64,000 nucleotides of DNA, taken from the NCBI GenBank assembly GCA_041399065.1, contig JAWKTN010000012.1:182728-246727 (forward strand), given 5' to 3'. Both the position numbers and the translations under genes were made by a program. Positions 25,517 to 35,758 of the stretch are shown here, one piece after another (the stretch's first letter is position 1; every line of letters begins with the position of its first letter). A model generated the notes under the pieces. That model saw only the letters and a list, made by a program, of their open reading frames with translations. It was not told where the DNA came from and did no database searches. The DNA comes from JAGQPD01 sp020426865 (GTDB lineage Bacteria > Planctomycetota > Planctomycetia > Pirellulales > Pirellulaceae).

Positions 25517-27409
25517 ATGAGTAATCCATATTTGCTGTTTTTGTCCTTCGTCGTGTTTTTGCCGGCGCTTGTGGCGTTGCTGATCGGCGTGTTGGCTCTG
25601 GCAATTCCCAAAATCGCGGACGAAGCCATCCGCTTGTTGACCCTGGCTACCACAATTGTTGTCTTGGTGCTGGTCGGCTGGATGGCCGTGCCCGGCGATG
25701 GCCAATTCAATTTCGATACGACTCAGGCCGACATGCAAAAGACGTTTTCGATCAGTTGGATCCCGTCTTTTGATATTGAATACTTTATGGGGATGGACGG
25801 TATCAGCTTTCCGCTGTTGGTGTTGACGGCTGCCGTTAGCGTCCTGGCGATGGGGGCAAGTTGGTCGATCACGAAGCACGTCAAAGCATATTGTATCCTG
25901 TTCTTGCTGCTGGAAACTGGGATGTTGGGCGTGTTCCTGGCACTCGACTTTTTCCTGTTCTACGTGTTTTGGGAAGTCATGCTGTTGCCGATGTATTTTC
26001 TCATCGGTGTCTGGGGCGGGCCTCGTAAGGAATACGCCGCGATTAAGTTCTTTCTGTACACGCTCGTGGGTAGCGTGTTCATGCTGATCGCGATTCTGAT
26101 GCTGTATTTTGCCAGCGACTTGACTCAGTTAACGACCGACCAGTTGGCGCGGGCCCATGTGATCGAATCGACTGGAGATTTGCTCGCTGCCAAGCAGCAA
26201 TTGGTAGCCGAAATTGCTGGCGAAGTAGAGGGCGTGCGCCGATCGAAACACACCTTTAACATCCTGGCCCTTGCTCAGATGGGCCAACATACCGACTTGT
26301 TCAATCAGAAGTTGCTGTTTGGACTGTCGTTGCAGCACTGGGCGTTCTTGTTGTTGTTCCTCGGTTTCGTCATCAAGGTGCCTTCGGTGCCGGTTCACAC
26401 ATGGTTGCCCGACGCGCATGTGGAGGCCCCGACCCCAATCTCGATGATCCTGGCCGGGGTCCTGCTGAAGATGGGTGGCTATGGAATCATTCGTATTTGC
26501 TATCCCATTTGTCCCCATGCTGGCTACGATTGGGCGTATTGGATCTGCCTTATCGGTGTCGTTAGCATGGTCTACGGGGCCTTTGCCGCAATGGCGCAAA
26601 AGGACTTTAAGCGGCTGGTCGCATACAGTTCGGTCAGTCACATGGGATACGTGGTGTTGGGACTGGGCGTCTGGTCGCTATCGCGAAGCATGACGAATCC
26701 CGATTACTGGAATATGGGCATCAAGGGCGCGATGTTCCAGATGATTGCCCACGGCGTCAGCTCAGCTGGCATGTTCTTTATGGTTGGCGTGGTTTACGAT
26801 CGCGTCCATCACCGGAATCTCAATGAATTCGGTGGCCTCTACGGTCGGATGCCGGTCTATACGGCATTGGCGATGGGACTGTTTTTCGCGGGGCTCGGTT
26901 TGCCAGGGCTGTGCGGCTTCATCGGTGAAGTATTGGTTGTATTATCCGTCTGGAACTTCAGTCAATTGTTGGCGGTGATATCCGCGGCGGTTGTTATTCT
27001 GACGGCCGGTTATATCTTGTGGGCAATCCAGCGCGTTTACCTCGGTGCCGAATACAAAGGCCCACACGGCGAGGCCCTGACACCCATCACGATGCGCGAG
27101 CTGGCGATTGCCGTGCCGCTATTTGCGCTGGCGATTATCTTCGGTGTTTTCCCCAACACCATACTGAGATACATGGACGCATCGATCGACCAGCAGGTCG
27201 TCAATTTGGCAACTTGGACTGAAGAAGTAAAGCTGCCAGCTATTGCGGCTGAGAGCAACAAGGACGAGCAGTCTGACACTGACGCGTCTGAGGCACAAGT
27301 CGTCCCACACACTGACGAGGAAGACGACGTCGTGACGCGCGAGCCGAACGCTGGTGATGCGATTTCGCAGTCGACAACCGAGAATACGAAACCTCACAAT
27401 AATACCTAG
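25517..27409 (+). CDS. nuoM: NADH-quinone oxidoreductase subunit M
   Basis: The 630-residue antiporter-like subunit has the NuoM signatures FFLFYVFWEVMLLPMYFLIG, VPSVPVHTWLPDAHVEAPTP, ILAGVLLKMGGYGIIRICYP, KDFKRLVAYSSVSHMGYVVLG and AHGVSSAGMFFMVGVVYDR. Family length is about 490-530. The excess is an insertion at about residues 200-264 (THVIE-like, VEGVRRSKHTFNILALAQMG) and an acidic C-terminal tail of about 75 residues (ESNKDEQSDTDASEAQVVPH). ATG 25517 is 24 bases after the nuoL stop. Confidence 0.94.
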   Translation: MSNPYLLFLSFVVFLPALVALLIGVLALAIPKIADEAIRLLTLATTIVVLVLVGWMAVPGDGQFNFDTTQADMQKTFSISWIPSFDIEYFMGMDGISFPLLVLTAAVSVLAMGASWSITKHVKAYCILFLLLETGMLGVFLALDFFLFYVFWEVMLLPMYFLIGVWGGPRKEYAAIKFFLYTLVGSVFMLIAILMLYFASDLTQLTTDQLARAHVIESTGDLLAAKQQLVAEIAGEVEGVRRSKHTFNILALAQMGQHTDLFNQKLLFGLSLQHWAFLLLFLGFVIKVPSVPVHTWLPDAHVEAPTPISMILAGVLLKMGGYGIIRICYPICPHAGYDWAYWICLIGVVSMVYGAFAAMAQKDFKRLVAYSSVSHMGYVVLGLGVWSLSRSMTNPDYWNMGIKGAMFQMIAHGVSSAGMFFMVGVVYDRVHHRNLNEFGGLYGRMPVYTALAMGLFFAGLGLPGLCGFIGEVLVVLSVWNFSQLLAVISAAVVILTAGYILWAIQRVYLGAEYKGPHGEALTPITMRELAIAVPLFALAIIFGVFPNTILRYMDASIDQQVVNLATWTEEVKLPAIAAESNKDEQSDTDASEAQVVPHTDEEDDVVTREPNAGDAISQSTTENTKPHNNT

Positions 27410-27421
27410 GAAACGATTGTC

Positions 27422-29179
27422 GTGGACCTGCATCAACTGGTAACTGAATCAATCGCCAATACCAAGGGCTCGCTCTGGCCAGCGTTTGCCCCCGAATTGG
27501 TGATTTGCATAACGATCTTTGCATTGTTGTTGATCCGAACGGTCACCTGGAACGTCCGTTTCGACCTGTCGTGGATCGCGATCGCCGGATCATTGACCGG
27601 GTTGGTGTACGCGGCACCGTGGAAGCAGCTGGCCGGTGAGGTGGTCACGCGACACGAGTTGTTCTCGGGTATGCTGGTCTACGATGGCTTGGGAATTTAC
27701 GTGCGGGCCTTGCTGTTGTTTTTCCTCTTCCTGTTTGTGGTGTTCACCCGTATTTCCGGCATCCCCGATCGGCAGGATGGTGCCGATTTTTACTGCATGG
27801 TCTTTGGTGCCACGCTTGGCATGTGCCTGATGGCGACCGCCAATCATTTACTGATGGTATTCATGGCAGTCGAAATGGCCAGCGTTCCTTCCTATGCGCT
27901 GGCCGCAATGCTCAAAGGACGACGTGAAGCCAGTGAAGCAGCGTTAAAATACTCGGTGTACGGTGCCGGGGCAGCGGGAGTCATGTTGTATGGCATAAGC
28001 TTGGTGGCTGGTTTGCTCAACACGTGCCATTTGCCGACAGCTGCGGTTCGCCTGGCGGAAGTCCTCCCGACGCTCAACGACCAACAGACCATGATCTTGG
28101 CCTTGGGTTCGCTCATGATCGCCGCCGGCTTGGCGTTCAAATTATCGGCCGTCCCGTTCCATTTTTGGTGCCCGGATGTATTTCAAGGCGCCAGTGCCGA
28201 GGTCAATGCATTCTTGTCCGTCGCATCCAAGGCGGGCGCCTTGGCATTGCTACTGCGCGTCGCACTCGGATTCGGCTATCGGCCGGAAACGATCCAAGGG
28301 CCGCCTTTGCTAGACGCTCCCGGAAGCAAAGTCGCAACTATCGATGCGCAGGTTGGCCACGATTCCGGATTGATGTCGGTGGCCGATGAAACCGTTTCTA
28401 CGCTGGCAGCCGTGGCGGTTGAATCAGACGAAAGTGCGTTGGCCAATACCGAACAGATCAACACCGCTCTTGCACCGGCGCGCGAGTACATGGCGTTGCT
28501 AATCGCGTTCTTATCCATCATCACGTGCACTTTTGGCAACTTGGCAGCTTACGGGCAAACCAACATCAAACGGTTGCTTGCTTATTCGACGATCGCCCAC
28601 GCTGGATACATGATGATGCCCGTACCGGTGGCGTTGTCGATGGCCGGTGAGCATCCCGACATCGCAAAGCAGGCGGTGGCCTCTCTAGCATTGTACATGG
28701 GCATCTACTTGTTCATGAATTTGGGCGCTTTTGCCGTCGTGGCGTTCTTGCGGAATACCTTGCGTAGCGAAGAGATCGACAGCTATGCCGGGCTGATCCG
28801 CAAGAGTCCAGGCGTCGTGATTCTGTTTGCCACGATTCTATTCAGCTTGGTAGGACTGCCACCGTTGGCGGGTTTTCTGGGAAAATTCGCTGTTTTTGCG
28901 GCGATTGCGGACGCCTATACTGCAACCAGCAAGCTGTATCTGGTGGTGTTGTTGGTGGCCGGTGGTATCAACACGGCGATCAGTCTGTTTTATTATCTCC
29001 GAGTCGTGAAGGTAATGACGATTGATCCTGAACCAGCCGACCGTCCGACAGCCGCTCTGCCGATGCTGTCGTTGTCGGGGCTTTATCTCTTTTTGATTGC
29101 CGCCCCAATTGTGATGTTGTTTGTTAGCCCAAATGTGCTGAGCAATTGGGCGGCGGCAACTGCGGCACACTTGTTCTAG
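27422..29179 (+). CDS. nuoN: NADH-quinone oxidoreductase subunit N
   Basis: The 585-residue antiporter-like subunit has NuoN signatures: MVFMAVEMASVPSYALAAML, AALKYSVYGAGAAGVMLYG, LAFKLSAVPFHFWCPDVFQG, NIKRLLAYSTIAHAGYMMMP and FSLVGLPPLAGFLGKFAVF. It is about 90 residues longer than usual, mainly because of a hydrophilic stretch at about 290-355 (KVATIDAQVGHDSGLMSVAD). It starts at GTG 27422, 12 bases after the nuoM stop, and is the last complex I gene of the cluster. Confidence 0.94.
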   Translation: MDLHQLVTESIANTKGSLWPAFAPELVICITIFALLLIRTVTWNVRFDLSWIAIAGSLTGLVYAAPWKQLAGEVVTRHELFSGMLVYDGLGIYVRALLLFFLFLFVVFTRISGIPDRQDGADFYCMVFGATLGMCLMATANHLLMVFMAVEMASVPSYALAAMLKGRREASEAALKYSVYGAGAAGVMLYGISLVAGLLNTCHLPTAAVRLAEVLPTLNDQQTMILALGSLMIAAGLAFKLSAVPFHFWCPDVFQGASAEVNAFLSVASKAGALALLLRVALGFGYRPETIQGPPLLDAPGSKVATIDAQVGHDSGLMSVADETVSTLAAVAVESDESALANTEQINTALAPAREYMALLIAFLSIITCTFGNLAAYGQTNIKRLLAYSTIAHAGYMMMPVPVALSMAGEHPDIAKQAVASLALYMGIYLFMNLGAFAVVAFLRNTLRSEEIDSYAGLIRKSPGVVILFATILFSLVGLPPLAGFLGKFAVFAAIADAYTATSKLYLVVLLVAGGINTAISLFYYLRVVKVMTIDPEPADRPTAALPMLSLSGLYLFLIAAPIVMLFVSPNVLSNWAAATAAHLF

Positions 29180-29203
29180 GTGATTGTTTTTTCGGAAGAG
29201 CCG

Positions 29204-29632
29204 ATGGAAGACGTTTGCGAGCTGTTGAATGACCTGTTGGTAATCGAAAACCGTTCGTTGCCAATGTATCTGGCAAGTGCGCGGCCGTGGTCGGGTCCGG
29301 AAGGTGCGGCAGCACAGGCGGAATTGTCGAAGATCGCGGTCGACCAACGGCGTATTGTCGACATACTTGGTGGCCTGATTGTTAGCCGCGGGGGGATGGT
29401 CGACATGGGCGAATTTCCGATGGAGTTTACCGACCTGCATGACCTGTCGGTCTCCTTCGTGCTTCCACAAATCATCAGGCGTCAGCGGAGCGACATCGTC
29501 AACATCCAACGAATTGCCGAGCAACTTTCAAGCGACGTTGCTTGTCGATCGATTGCCGAGGAGGCGTTAGGCTCAGCCAAGGGACACTTGGAACTGCTCG
29601 AAGAACTGGCCTCGGCTCGTACCGTAGCCTAA
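29204..29632 (+). CDS. Small helical protein of unknown function after nuoN
   Basis: The 142-residue product is predicted almost wholly helical, with segments such as EDVCELLNDLLVIENRSLPMY and the HDLSVSFVLPQIIRRQRSDI run. The helix lengths would fit a four-helix (ferritin-like) bundle, but I see no complete set of iron ligands and do not recognise the family. Likely start ATG 29204 with GAAGAG just upstream; GTG 29180 would begin immediately at the nuoN stop. Its position suggests cotranscription with nuo and with the following tatD-like gene. Confidence 0.65.
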   Translation: MEDVCELLNDLLVIENRSLPMYLASARPWSGPEGAAAQAELSKIAVDQRRIVDILGGLIVSRGGMVDMGEFPMEFTDLHDLSVSFVLPQIIRRQRSDIVNIQRIAEQLSSDVACRSIAEEALGSAKGHLELLEELASARTVA

Positions 29633-29671
29633 GTGCGGCCTGACGAGAATTCATGCCGACCGAGTTCCATC

Positions 29672-30538
29672 ATGGAATTGATCGATACGCACGCGCACCT
29701 CGATGACCACGCGTTGGCTTCGCAGCTTTCCGCTGTTCTGGATCGCGCTCGAGATGCCAAAGTGCCGCAAATCATCGCGATTGGCACCAGTGCGGCCTCC
29801 AGTCGCCGCTGTGTCGAATTGGCTTCGCAACACGCGGGAGTCTTTGCTGCCGTCGGCATCCAGCCGAATCATTGTAGCGAAGTCGAGCCCGGTGATTGGG
29901 ACGCGATCGTCACAATGGCAAGGTCGCCCAAAGTAGTGGCAGTTGGCGAAACGGGCTTGGATTGCTACTGGAACGACGTCCCATTTGATGTCCAGCGCGA
30001 TTACTTTGATCGCCACCTGAGACTGTCGCAGGATACGGGTTTGCCGTTCATTGTACATATGCGGGAAACCGATAAACCCGGCAAGTTCTTCGCGGACGAT
30101 GCGTGCGTGACGGCGATCCTTGATATGCTGACCGCGGCCCGAAACCGGGGCGAGTTAGCCGGTGTCATGCATTCCTACACAGGAACGGCATCGCGAGTCG
30201 AGGCGTTTGTATCGTTGGGAATGTATGTCAGCTTTGCCGGCATGCTCACGTTCAAAAAATCCGAAGCGTTGCGCAGTGCCGCTCAACTGGTTCCGCTTGA
30301 TCGATTACTCGTCGAAACCGATTCTCCTTATCTTTCGCCCGAACCCTTTCGCGGTCGCCGACCGAACGAACCGGCGCGGGTCGTCCATACCGCAACGACG
30401 TTGGCGGAAATCCGTGGAATCACTCTAGATGACCTCTCACGACAGACAACCGCTAACGCCCGCCGGTTGTTTCGGCTACCAAAAGTCCTTCACTCTTCCC
30501 GTGTGCCGTCGAATGATTCGGATAGAATAGACGGATAA
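29672..30538 (+). CDS. TatD family metal-dependent DNase/hydrolase
   Basis: The 288-residue protein has the metal ligands of TatD hydrolases in order: DTHAHLD, GETGLDCYW, FIVHMRE, VMHSYTG and ETDSPYLSPEPFRGRRNEP-like C-terminal motif. These enzymes act as 3'-5' exonucleases or AP-type nucleases in DNA quality control. ATG 29672 was chosen because it immediately precedes the MELIDTHAHL motif that begins the fold. It lies 39 bases downstream of the small helical protein gene. Confidence 0.9.
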   Translation: MELIDTHAHLDDHALASQLSAVLDRARDAKVPQIIAIGTSAASSRRCVELASQHAGVFAAVGIQPNHCSEVEPGDWDAIVTMARSPKVVAVGETGLDCYWNDVPFDVQRDYFDRHLRLSQDTGLPFIVHMRETDKPGKFFADDACVTAILDMLTAARNRGELAGVMHSYTGTASRVEAFVSLGMYVSFAGMLTFKKSEALRSAAQLVPLDRLLVETDSPYLSPEPFRGRRPNEPARVVHTATTLAEIRGITLDDLSRQTTANARRLFRLPKVLHSSRVPSNDSDRIDG

Positions 30539-30677
30539 CAACGTACTCGTGCGTGGGCAGAATATCTCACGGAGACACAGTGTCTCGGAGATACATGAAA
30601 ACGAGACGGGAACAACGATTGACGATTGTGCGGTTCAATGGCGCAAGGCCATTCTTCTTGATTTCGGTGAGGTATCA

Positions 30678-32660
30678 ATGAAGCGATTCTCGTTGTCGTT
30701 TTTCGTTACGTTCGCCTCGACCTTAGCGGGCGTTTTCCCTGTGTTCGCCATCGGCCAAGACACATCTGCAGATTCCCAGCTGCAAGACGCGACGCTCGTG
30801 ACAGTCGCCGTGGCGGGCGTCGTCACGCATGACAACGGTATGCCTGCCGGTGGCATGCGTGTTTTGACCATGAGCAAGGATGTCAACGAGGTGGTAACCG
30901 ATGAAAAGGGACGGTTCATCCTTCACGTTCCCCCCGGCGCGTTTTTGCCAGCGATTTATGTCCGTTCAGCAGACAACGGGCTATTAGGTGTTGCCGAACC
31001 TTCGGCGACTCAGCGGTTTGTCCGCGTCGTTGTCAAACCCAAGGCAAGCGCACGATGCCGGGTCATTGACTCGGATCGACGGCCGGTGGCGCAAGCGGAC
31101 GTAGTCTTGCTGTCGTCGTACCTGCCGATTGCGCACGAGCAAACGGACGCCGAAGGGAATTGTGTTGTTGACTATCCCGCTGACGCTCACATCGAATCGA
31201 TCTTCGCTCGGAAGCCAGCGGTGGGGTGCGATTACTATGAAAACTTCCTGAGTTGGCCGCCGGACTTTCAGACTCAGATGCAGCTTCCTGACGAAGTCAC
31301 ACTCACACTGGACGGTCACAGGACATTGACAGTGTCGGTTGTTGACACGTCGGGAGAGCCATTGGCCAATCAGCGTCTAGTGCCATGGACGATACAGCGG
31401 GCCGGAAAGCTCAGCTACTGCAATCTTAGCGGGTTCTTCTTCGATCCGGCTTTGACGGCGGTGACTGATAAAGACGGACAGGCAAGTCTTGACTGGATTC
31501 CACGTGACGTCGCTGGTGGCGTCACCGTCTTGATGAACGACTCGGAATACTTCAGCGAACACGAATCGTTTACGTTTACGCCCGAGCAGGATCGCGGATC
31601 GATCACGGTCAGGGCTCAAAAAAGAGCCGTCGTCGCTGGGCGAGTTTTCTTACCCGATGGCACGCCGGCCGCCGGGATAGCGTTGCAAGCCGAAAGCGAT
31701 GCCAATAACTATTTTCGCGGCCACGTGAAGACGGATCCCAGCGGTCATTTTCAGTTCTTGATCTATCCCGATCAGCCAACCAAGATTGCCGTCACCGACG
31801 AACTTTGGGCGGCACCAAGTCTCCCCAACTTGCAGCTCGCCGAAGGTACGACGCGAGACGATCTGGAATTCCATCTTACCGAAGGAACCTTGATTACCGG
31901 ACAAGTGACGTTGGAGGGGACAGGCGAGCCGGTAAGTGAAGGGTACGCAACGCTTATCGATGTCACCGATGGCGGGCGAGTGGTACGGTGGGCCGAACCG
32001 GACGACGAGGGTCGCTACCGTTTCCGAGTCGGTCCCGGGACGTACGAACTCAAGCTGCCTCCCAGCATGTCCGGCGAGATGGAAACGGTGAAGGTTACCC
32101 GCCAGAAAGAAATTGTGCGTGACCGGAAAGTTGAAAAGCGGCTGCAAGACGAATTAATCGGGCAGGTTTCGACTGCCGAAGGTCAGCCGGTGGATCGATG
32201 TGAAATTCTTGGCCGGTCGCAGGATGCCGAACGCCACGGCTTTGGCGCAAAGACCAACGCACACGGGCGTTTTCAGGTGCAACGTTGGACGGACCACACG
32301 TTACTGGTCGCTCGTGATTCGAGGCTTGGCCTTGCCGCATGGGACGAATTGCTGCCCACGCAAATGACGGTTCACGTCACGCTTCAGCCCGCGGCCACCA
32401 TCACCGGCACCGTGCGACAAAAGGACGGATCGCCCGACGGCAACATCATAATCAATGCGACGATCCTAACTGACGGTATGAAAGAAGGCATAAGGTTATC
32501 ACAAAAGACCAACACGAACGGGACATTTCATTTTTCTGCCATTCCCGTCGGCGTCACACTCCGAATCCAGCCGCACCTGCCAAAGGCACCAGCGGCAATT
32601 GTCGTTCCCGTACGCGAAGCAACTGTCACTCGGATCGACGACATTTTAGTGGAGCATTAA
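30678..32660 (+). CDS. Exported protein with carboxypeptidase-regulatory-like domains
   Basis: The 660-residue product has a signal peptide (FSLSFFVTFASTLAGVFPVF) and a chain of beta-sandwich segments with the CarboxypepD_reg pattern: GVVTHDNGMPAGGMRVLTMS, then VTDEKGRFIL; GRVFLPDGTPAAGIALQAES, then DPSGHFQFLIY; GQVTLEGTGEPVSEG; GQVSTAEGQPVDRCEI; and GTVRQKDGSPDGNIIINATI, then TNTNGTFHFS. This is common in planctomycete secreted proteins of unknown role. The ATG at 30678 has GGTGAGG just upstream. It is followed by another large secreted protein. Confidence 0.75.
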   Translation: MKRFSLSFFVTFASTLAGVFPVFAIGQDTSADSQLQDATLVTVAVAGVVTHDNGMPAGGMRVLTMSKDVNEVVTDEKGRFILHVPPGAFLPAIYVRSADNGLLGVAEPSATQRFVRVVVKPKASARCRVIDSDRRPVAQADVVLLSSYLPIAHEQTDAEGNCVVDYPADAHIESIFARKPAVGCDYYENFLSWPPDFQTQMQLPDEVTLTLDGHRTLTVSVVDTSGEPLANQRLVPWTIQRAGKLSYCNLSGFFFDPALTAVTDKDGQASLDWIPRDVAGGVTVLMNDSEYFSEHESFTFTPEQDRGSITVRAQKRAVVAGRVFLPDGTPAAGIALQAESDANNYFRGHVKTDPSGHFQFLIYPDQPTKIAVTDELWAAPSLPNLQLAEGTTRDDLEFHLTEGTLITGQVTLEGTGEPVSEGYATLIDVTDGGRVVRWAEPDDEGRYRFRVGPGTYELKLPPSMSGEMETVKVTRQKEIVRDRKVEKRLQDELIGQVSTAEGQPVDRCEILGRSQDAERHGFGAKTNAHGRFQVQRWTDHTLLVARDSRLGLAAWDELLPTQMTVHVTLQPAATITGTVRQKDGSPDGNIIINATILTDGMKEGIRLSQKTNTNGTFHFSAIPVGVTLRIQPHLPKAPAAIVVPVREATVTRIDDILVEH

Positions 32661-32857
32661 CGGGAGTCGGGCATGGGGCGTTGAGAAGTACCTCGTAGCG
32701 TCCGGTGGACTCACGGGCGTGCGAATTTGTCACGAATCCTAGGCCGTTAGCCACAACCTTGCAATTTGTTTCCGAATCTGTGACACTACATTACGCCACT
32801 GCATCGAGGGGATCGTTGCGAGATTCCCACGTTTCGTTCTCAACGAGGAATAGCCGT

Positions 32858-35758
32858 ATGTTACCTGGTTTTCGCTGGTGTGATGTCCGAGCCTTGATTC
32901 TATTTGTTTCGATCGTGTCGGCGTTTTGGGGGGGATACGATTCGTGTTATGGTCAGCCGCAGGTGGTATGCCTTACGACGACCCGCATGCCATGCACGGT
33001 GGATCGAACGGTTGAAGATCGCTACGTTCCCAATACATTCGATCGTGAGATTGTCCGCCAGGCCTTTCTCTTGGCAGCTCGTGATGTTTTTGGGGTGTCC
33101 ACGCGTGACGAAAGCCTCCGCGAGCCCATGCCCGAGCAGACTACAAATACGGCGATGCTGTTCGCGATGGATGTTGCCAACCTGCAGACCAAGCAGATCG
33201 AGTACGAGTTGCGGTTTGGAGACAAGCTGCTGACAAAAGGAATTATTCCTTACCAATTCAGCAGCACGCATTCCACGCTAATCACGTCCGCCGATCGCGC
33301 CGAGCAACTCGCAAGAACCGATTTTGTCGACGCGCTAAAGACGGTTGGTCTAAGGGCTGCAGGTCGCGATGAATCGACACCGCCAAAGTTGCCTGCGGAG
33401 ATCGAGCCGCGATTGCGCCAAATGGACGTCGTTTCTCAATTCCTCGCCATTCGGCAAGCGCACCAGGCCATTGCCGAACACGGGGAACACGGCCCGGCCG
33501 TTGCCGCGCTGACGATGGGCTATGCCAACTTGTCGCAACTAACATGTTTTTACCATATGAGTCTCGACGTGGCGTTTCAAGCGAGAGCCATTCTCTACGG
33601 TACGCGCCTGATTCAAATGTATCCAGAATCGCCTTTGGGTTACTGGCACCGTGCCTACGCATTTACGATGCTAGGACTGACCAAAGAGTCGATATACGAC
33701 CTGGAGACAGCGGACACAATTGCGGCAAGTCATCCACCACGGACAACTCCCCCGTGGCTGCCATTGATTCGCTCGGCAAACAAGTTTGATTTTAAGGAAT
33801 TGCAAGAGCCTGCCCTTGAGGCCGATCAATGGCAACAGCTTGCAATCTTTCTCTGGTTCCGCTCCGTCGAATTCTCCGGCTCCGAATACTTGGCCATCGA
33901 GATCGGAGAAAAGGGATTACGAGTCGCACCTGGGTGTCTGCGTATTAACTCGGGAATGACACGCGTCGCTGGTGTGCGCCATGGACATAAGACGACGACG
34001 TTGCCGCTAATTGTGCTACCGAACTACTTGAACGACGCGTTGACCAACATTGCCGAGGCCGCCGATGCATTGCCGCTGCCGACATTGGACGAGGAGGACC
34101 CGAGCCAGTCGCCGATACAGATCACGCGCTTAGCCATGTCGCTGGTCGAGCAAAGCGGAGTGGACCGCCATCTTGCGGAACCATCCAACGCGGTGCTGGG
34201 ACGGCTGATCGAGGAACAAAACGTGCTTAATCTCAGTTCCCGCGCAATGTTCGTCCGAGATTGGCTTGGATCGGACGCAACGGACTTTCTGGACGCGGTC
34301 AAAGATGCTTACCAACAACATCCGCTCGCCCCGCTTATTTCCGCTTGCGCTCTCCGCAATGGCGGCGGTGGCTATGATGCCTTCCTAAGTGAATACGATC
34401 CTCCCGATACCAACTTTGTCTCTACCAACCCGCTTTTCGCTCGGGTTCCTCGCGAAGTTAACTTCAAACACACGACCAACGGCCAGTTCCAACTAGTTCG
34501 ATGGATGACGTATACCTCCAGCGAACCAGACTATCTATCCCGCATGGTATTGGAAGGGCCCGAGTCGCAGCTGAAAAAGGCAAGGTGGCTTTACGACATG
34601 CAGCCCGCACATCCGTATCGCTTCGCACTTCTGATTCGCCGTGACTGGGAGGACTCAAAAAAACACTTGGATGATTGGAAAGAATTCTTGGAGCATCCGG
34701 TTGTTGCCATCGAGTTAGCGCAACAATACGAAACGGACGGAAAAACCGAGGAAGCTGAAGGCAACTATCGGCGTTGCATCGAGACGGCACCCGACTTTCT
34801 TGCCTTCCAGCGTCTTACGCGGCTCTATTGGCGTTACGGCGATGACGAGGGAGCCTTCGCGACGGCAAAACTATTCTTGGAACAGGCCGATTACGGGCTC
34901 AATCACGCCACCCTCTGCAAAGATCTCGCGTATTCGTTGATGTCCGAGCAGCGTTATAAAGAGGCGCTACCATGGGCGGAAAGAAGTGCTGCGTCGGGGG
35001 CCGAATGGGCGGAGCAGACGTTGGCCATCTGCTACGAAGGCCTTCAACAATTTGATGATGCGTACCGCGTTTGGGTCGCAATCGATGAACGATACGGGAC
35101 AAATCGCGAGTATTCCTTTGCCGCCCGTACTCGACACATTGATCTGGCCACTGCCTGGAGTCGGCGTTGGGAACAGCTACAGGCAAAATATCCTGACGAA
35201 ACGAATCCTGAGCGTCGGTTGCCTCAGGCATTCCAATGGTTGCTGGAGGATAAATTTCAAGAAGCGGCTGGAACCTACGCAGCCATCCATGCCGACTACC
35301 ACGATCCCTATTGGGGCTTTCTCACAGCATTATCTGCAGCGGCAGCGAAAGACACCGCGACACGCGATGCGGCGCTTGCCAACATTGTGAATCGAGATTT
35401 TTCCTGGTATCCAGGCGAATCAGAAGAAGGAACATCGCTTTCTAAAGAACTGGCAAAGCTTCTTCAGCAGGGTTTTTCGAAGGGCGAGTTTGATAAACAA
35501 GCGTTTGTGCGGCTTGTGGGCGAAAATTCGACGGTCAACCAACATTGGGTAATGATGTACTCTTTCGCTGGCCGTTTTTTGGAATTGCAGGGGGACGAAC
35601 AGGGGGCAATTCCCTACTTGGAAAACGCGGCAGCGTCGGGCGCGGTCGACTACGAGCCCGTGATTCTGGCAACGGACCGACTGCGAAAAATGGGCCGCCA
35701 GCCACTGACGCTTCACCGTCGATTCTTCAATTTCGGACGCGTCGTCCAACCACAGTAG
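32858..35758 (+). CDS. Large exported TPR-like protein of unknown function
   Basis: The 966-residue protein begins with a signal sequence (RALILFVSIVSAFWGGYDSCYGQ). The first third is not recognised. From about residue 200 it is mainly helical, and residues about 620-900 include TPR-like pairs: AIELAQQYETDGKTEEAEGN, LAYSLMSEQRYKEALPWAER, LAICYEGLQQFDDAYRVWVA and FLELQGDEQGAIPYLENAAA. The ATG at 32858 has CGAGGAATAG upstream; the frame is open further 5' but without a signal peptide. Probably an envelope protein-interaction scaffold. Confidence 0.65.
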   Translation: MLPGFRWCDVRALILFVSIVSAFWGGYDSCYGQPQVVCLTTTRMPCTVDRTVEDRYVPNTFDREIVRQAFLLAARDVFGVSTRDESLREPMPEQTTNTAMLFAMDVANLQTKQIEYELRFGDKLLTKGIIPYQFSSTHSTLITSADRAEQLARTDFVDALKTVGLRAAGRDESTPPKLPAEIEPRLRQMDVVSQFLAIRQAHQAIAEHGEHGPAVAALTMGYANLSQLTCFYHMSLDVAFQARAILYGTRLIQMYPESPLGYWHRAYAFTMLGLTKESIYDLETADTIAASHPPRTTPPWLPLIRSANKFDFKELQEPALEADQWQQLAIFLWFRSVEFSGSEYLAIEIGEKGLRVAPGCLRINSGMTRVAGVRHGHKTTTLPLIVLPNYLNDALTNIAEAADALPLPTLDEEDPSQSPIQITRLAMSLVEQSGVDRHLAEPSNAVLGRLIEEQNVLNLSSRAMFVRDWLGSDATDFLDAVKDAYQQHPLAPLISACALRNGGGGYDAFLSEYDPPDTNFVSTNPLFARVPREVNFKHTTNGQFQLVRWMTYTSSEPDYLSRMVLEGPESQLKKARWLYDMQPAHPYRFALLIRRDWEDSKKHLDDWKEFLEHPVVAIELAQQYETDGKTEEAEGNYRRCIETAPDFLAFQRLTRLYWRYGDDEGAFATAKLFLEQADYGLNHATLCKDLAYSLMSEQRYKEALPWAERSAASGAEWAEQTLAICYEGLQQFDDAYRVWVAIDERYGTNREYSFAARTRHIDLATAWSRRWEQLQAKYPDETNPERRLPQAFQWLLEDKFQEAAGTYAAIHADYHDPYWGFLTALSAAAAKDTATRDAALANIVNRDFSWYPGESEEGTSLSKELAKLLQQGFSKGEFDKQAFVRLVGENSTVNQHWVMMYSFAGRFLELQGDEQGAIPYLENAAASGAVDYEPVILATDRLRKMGRQPLTLHRRFFNFGRVVQPQ

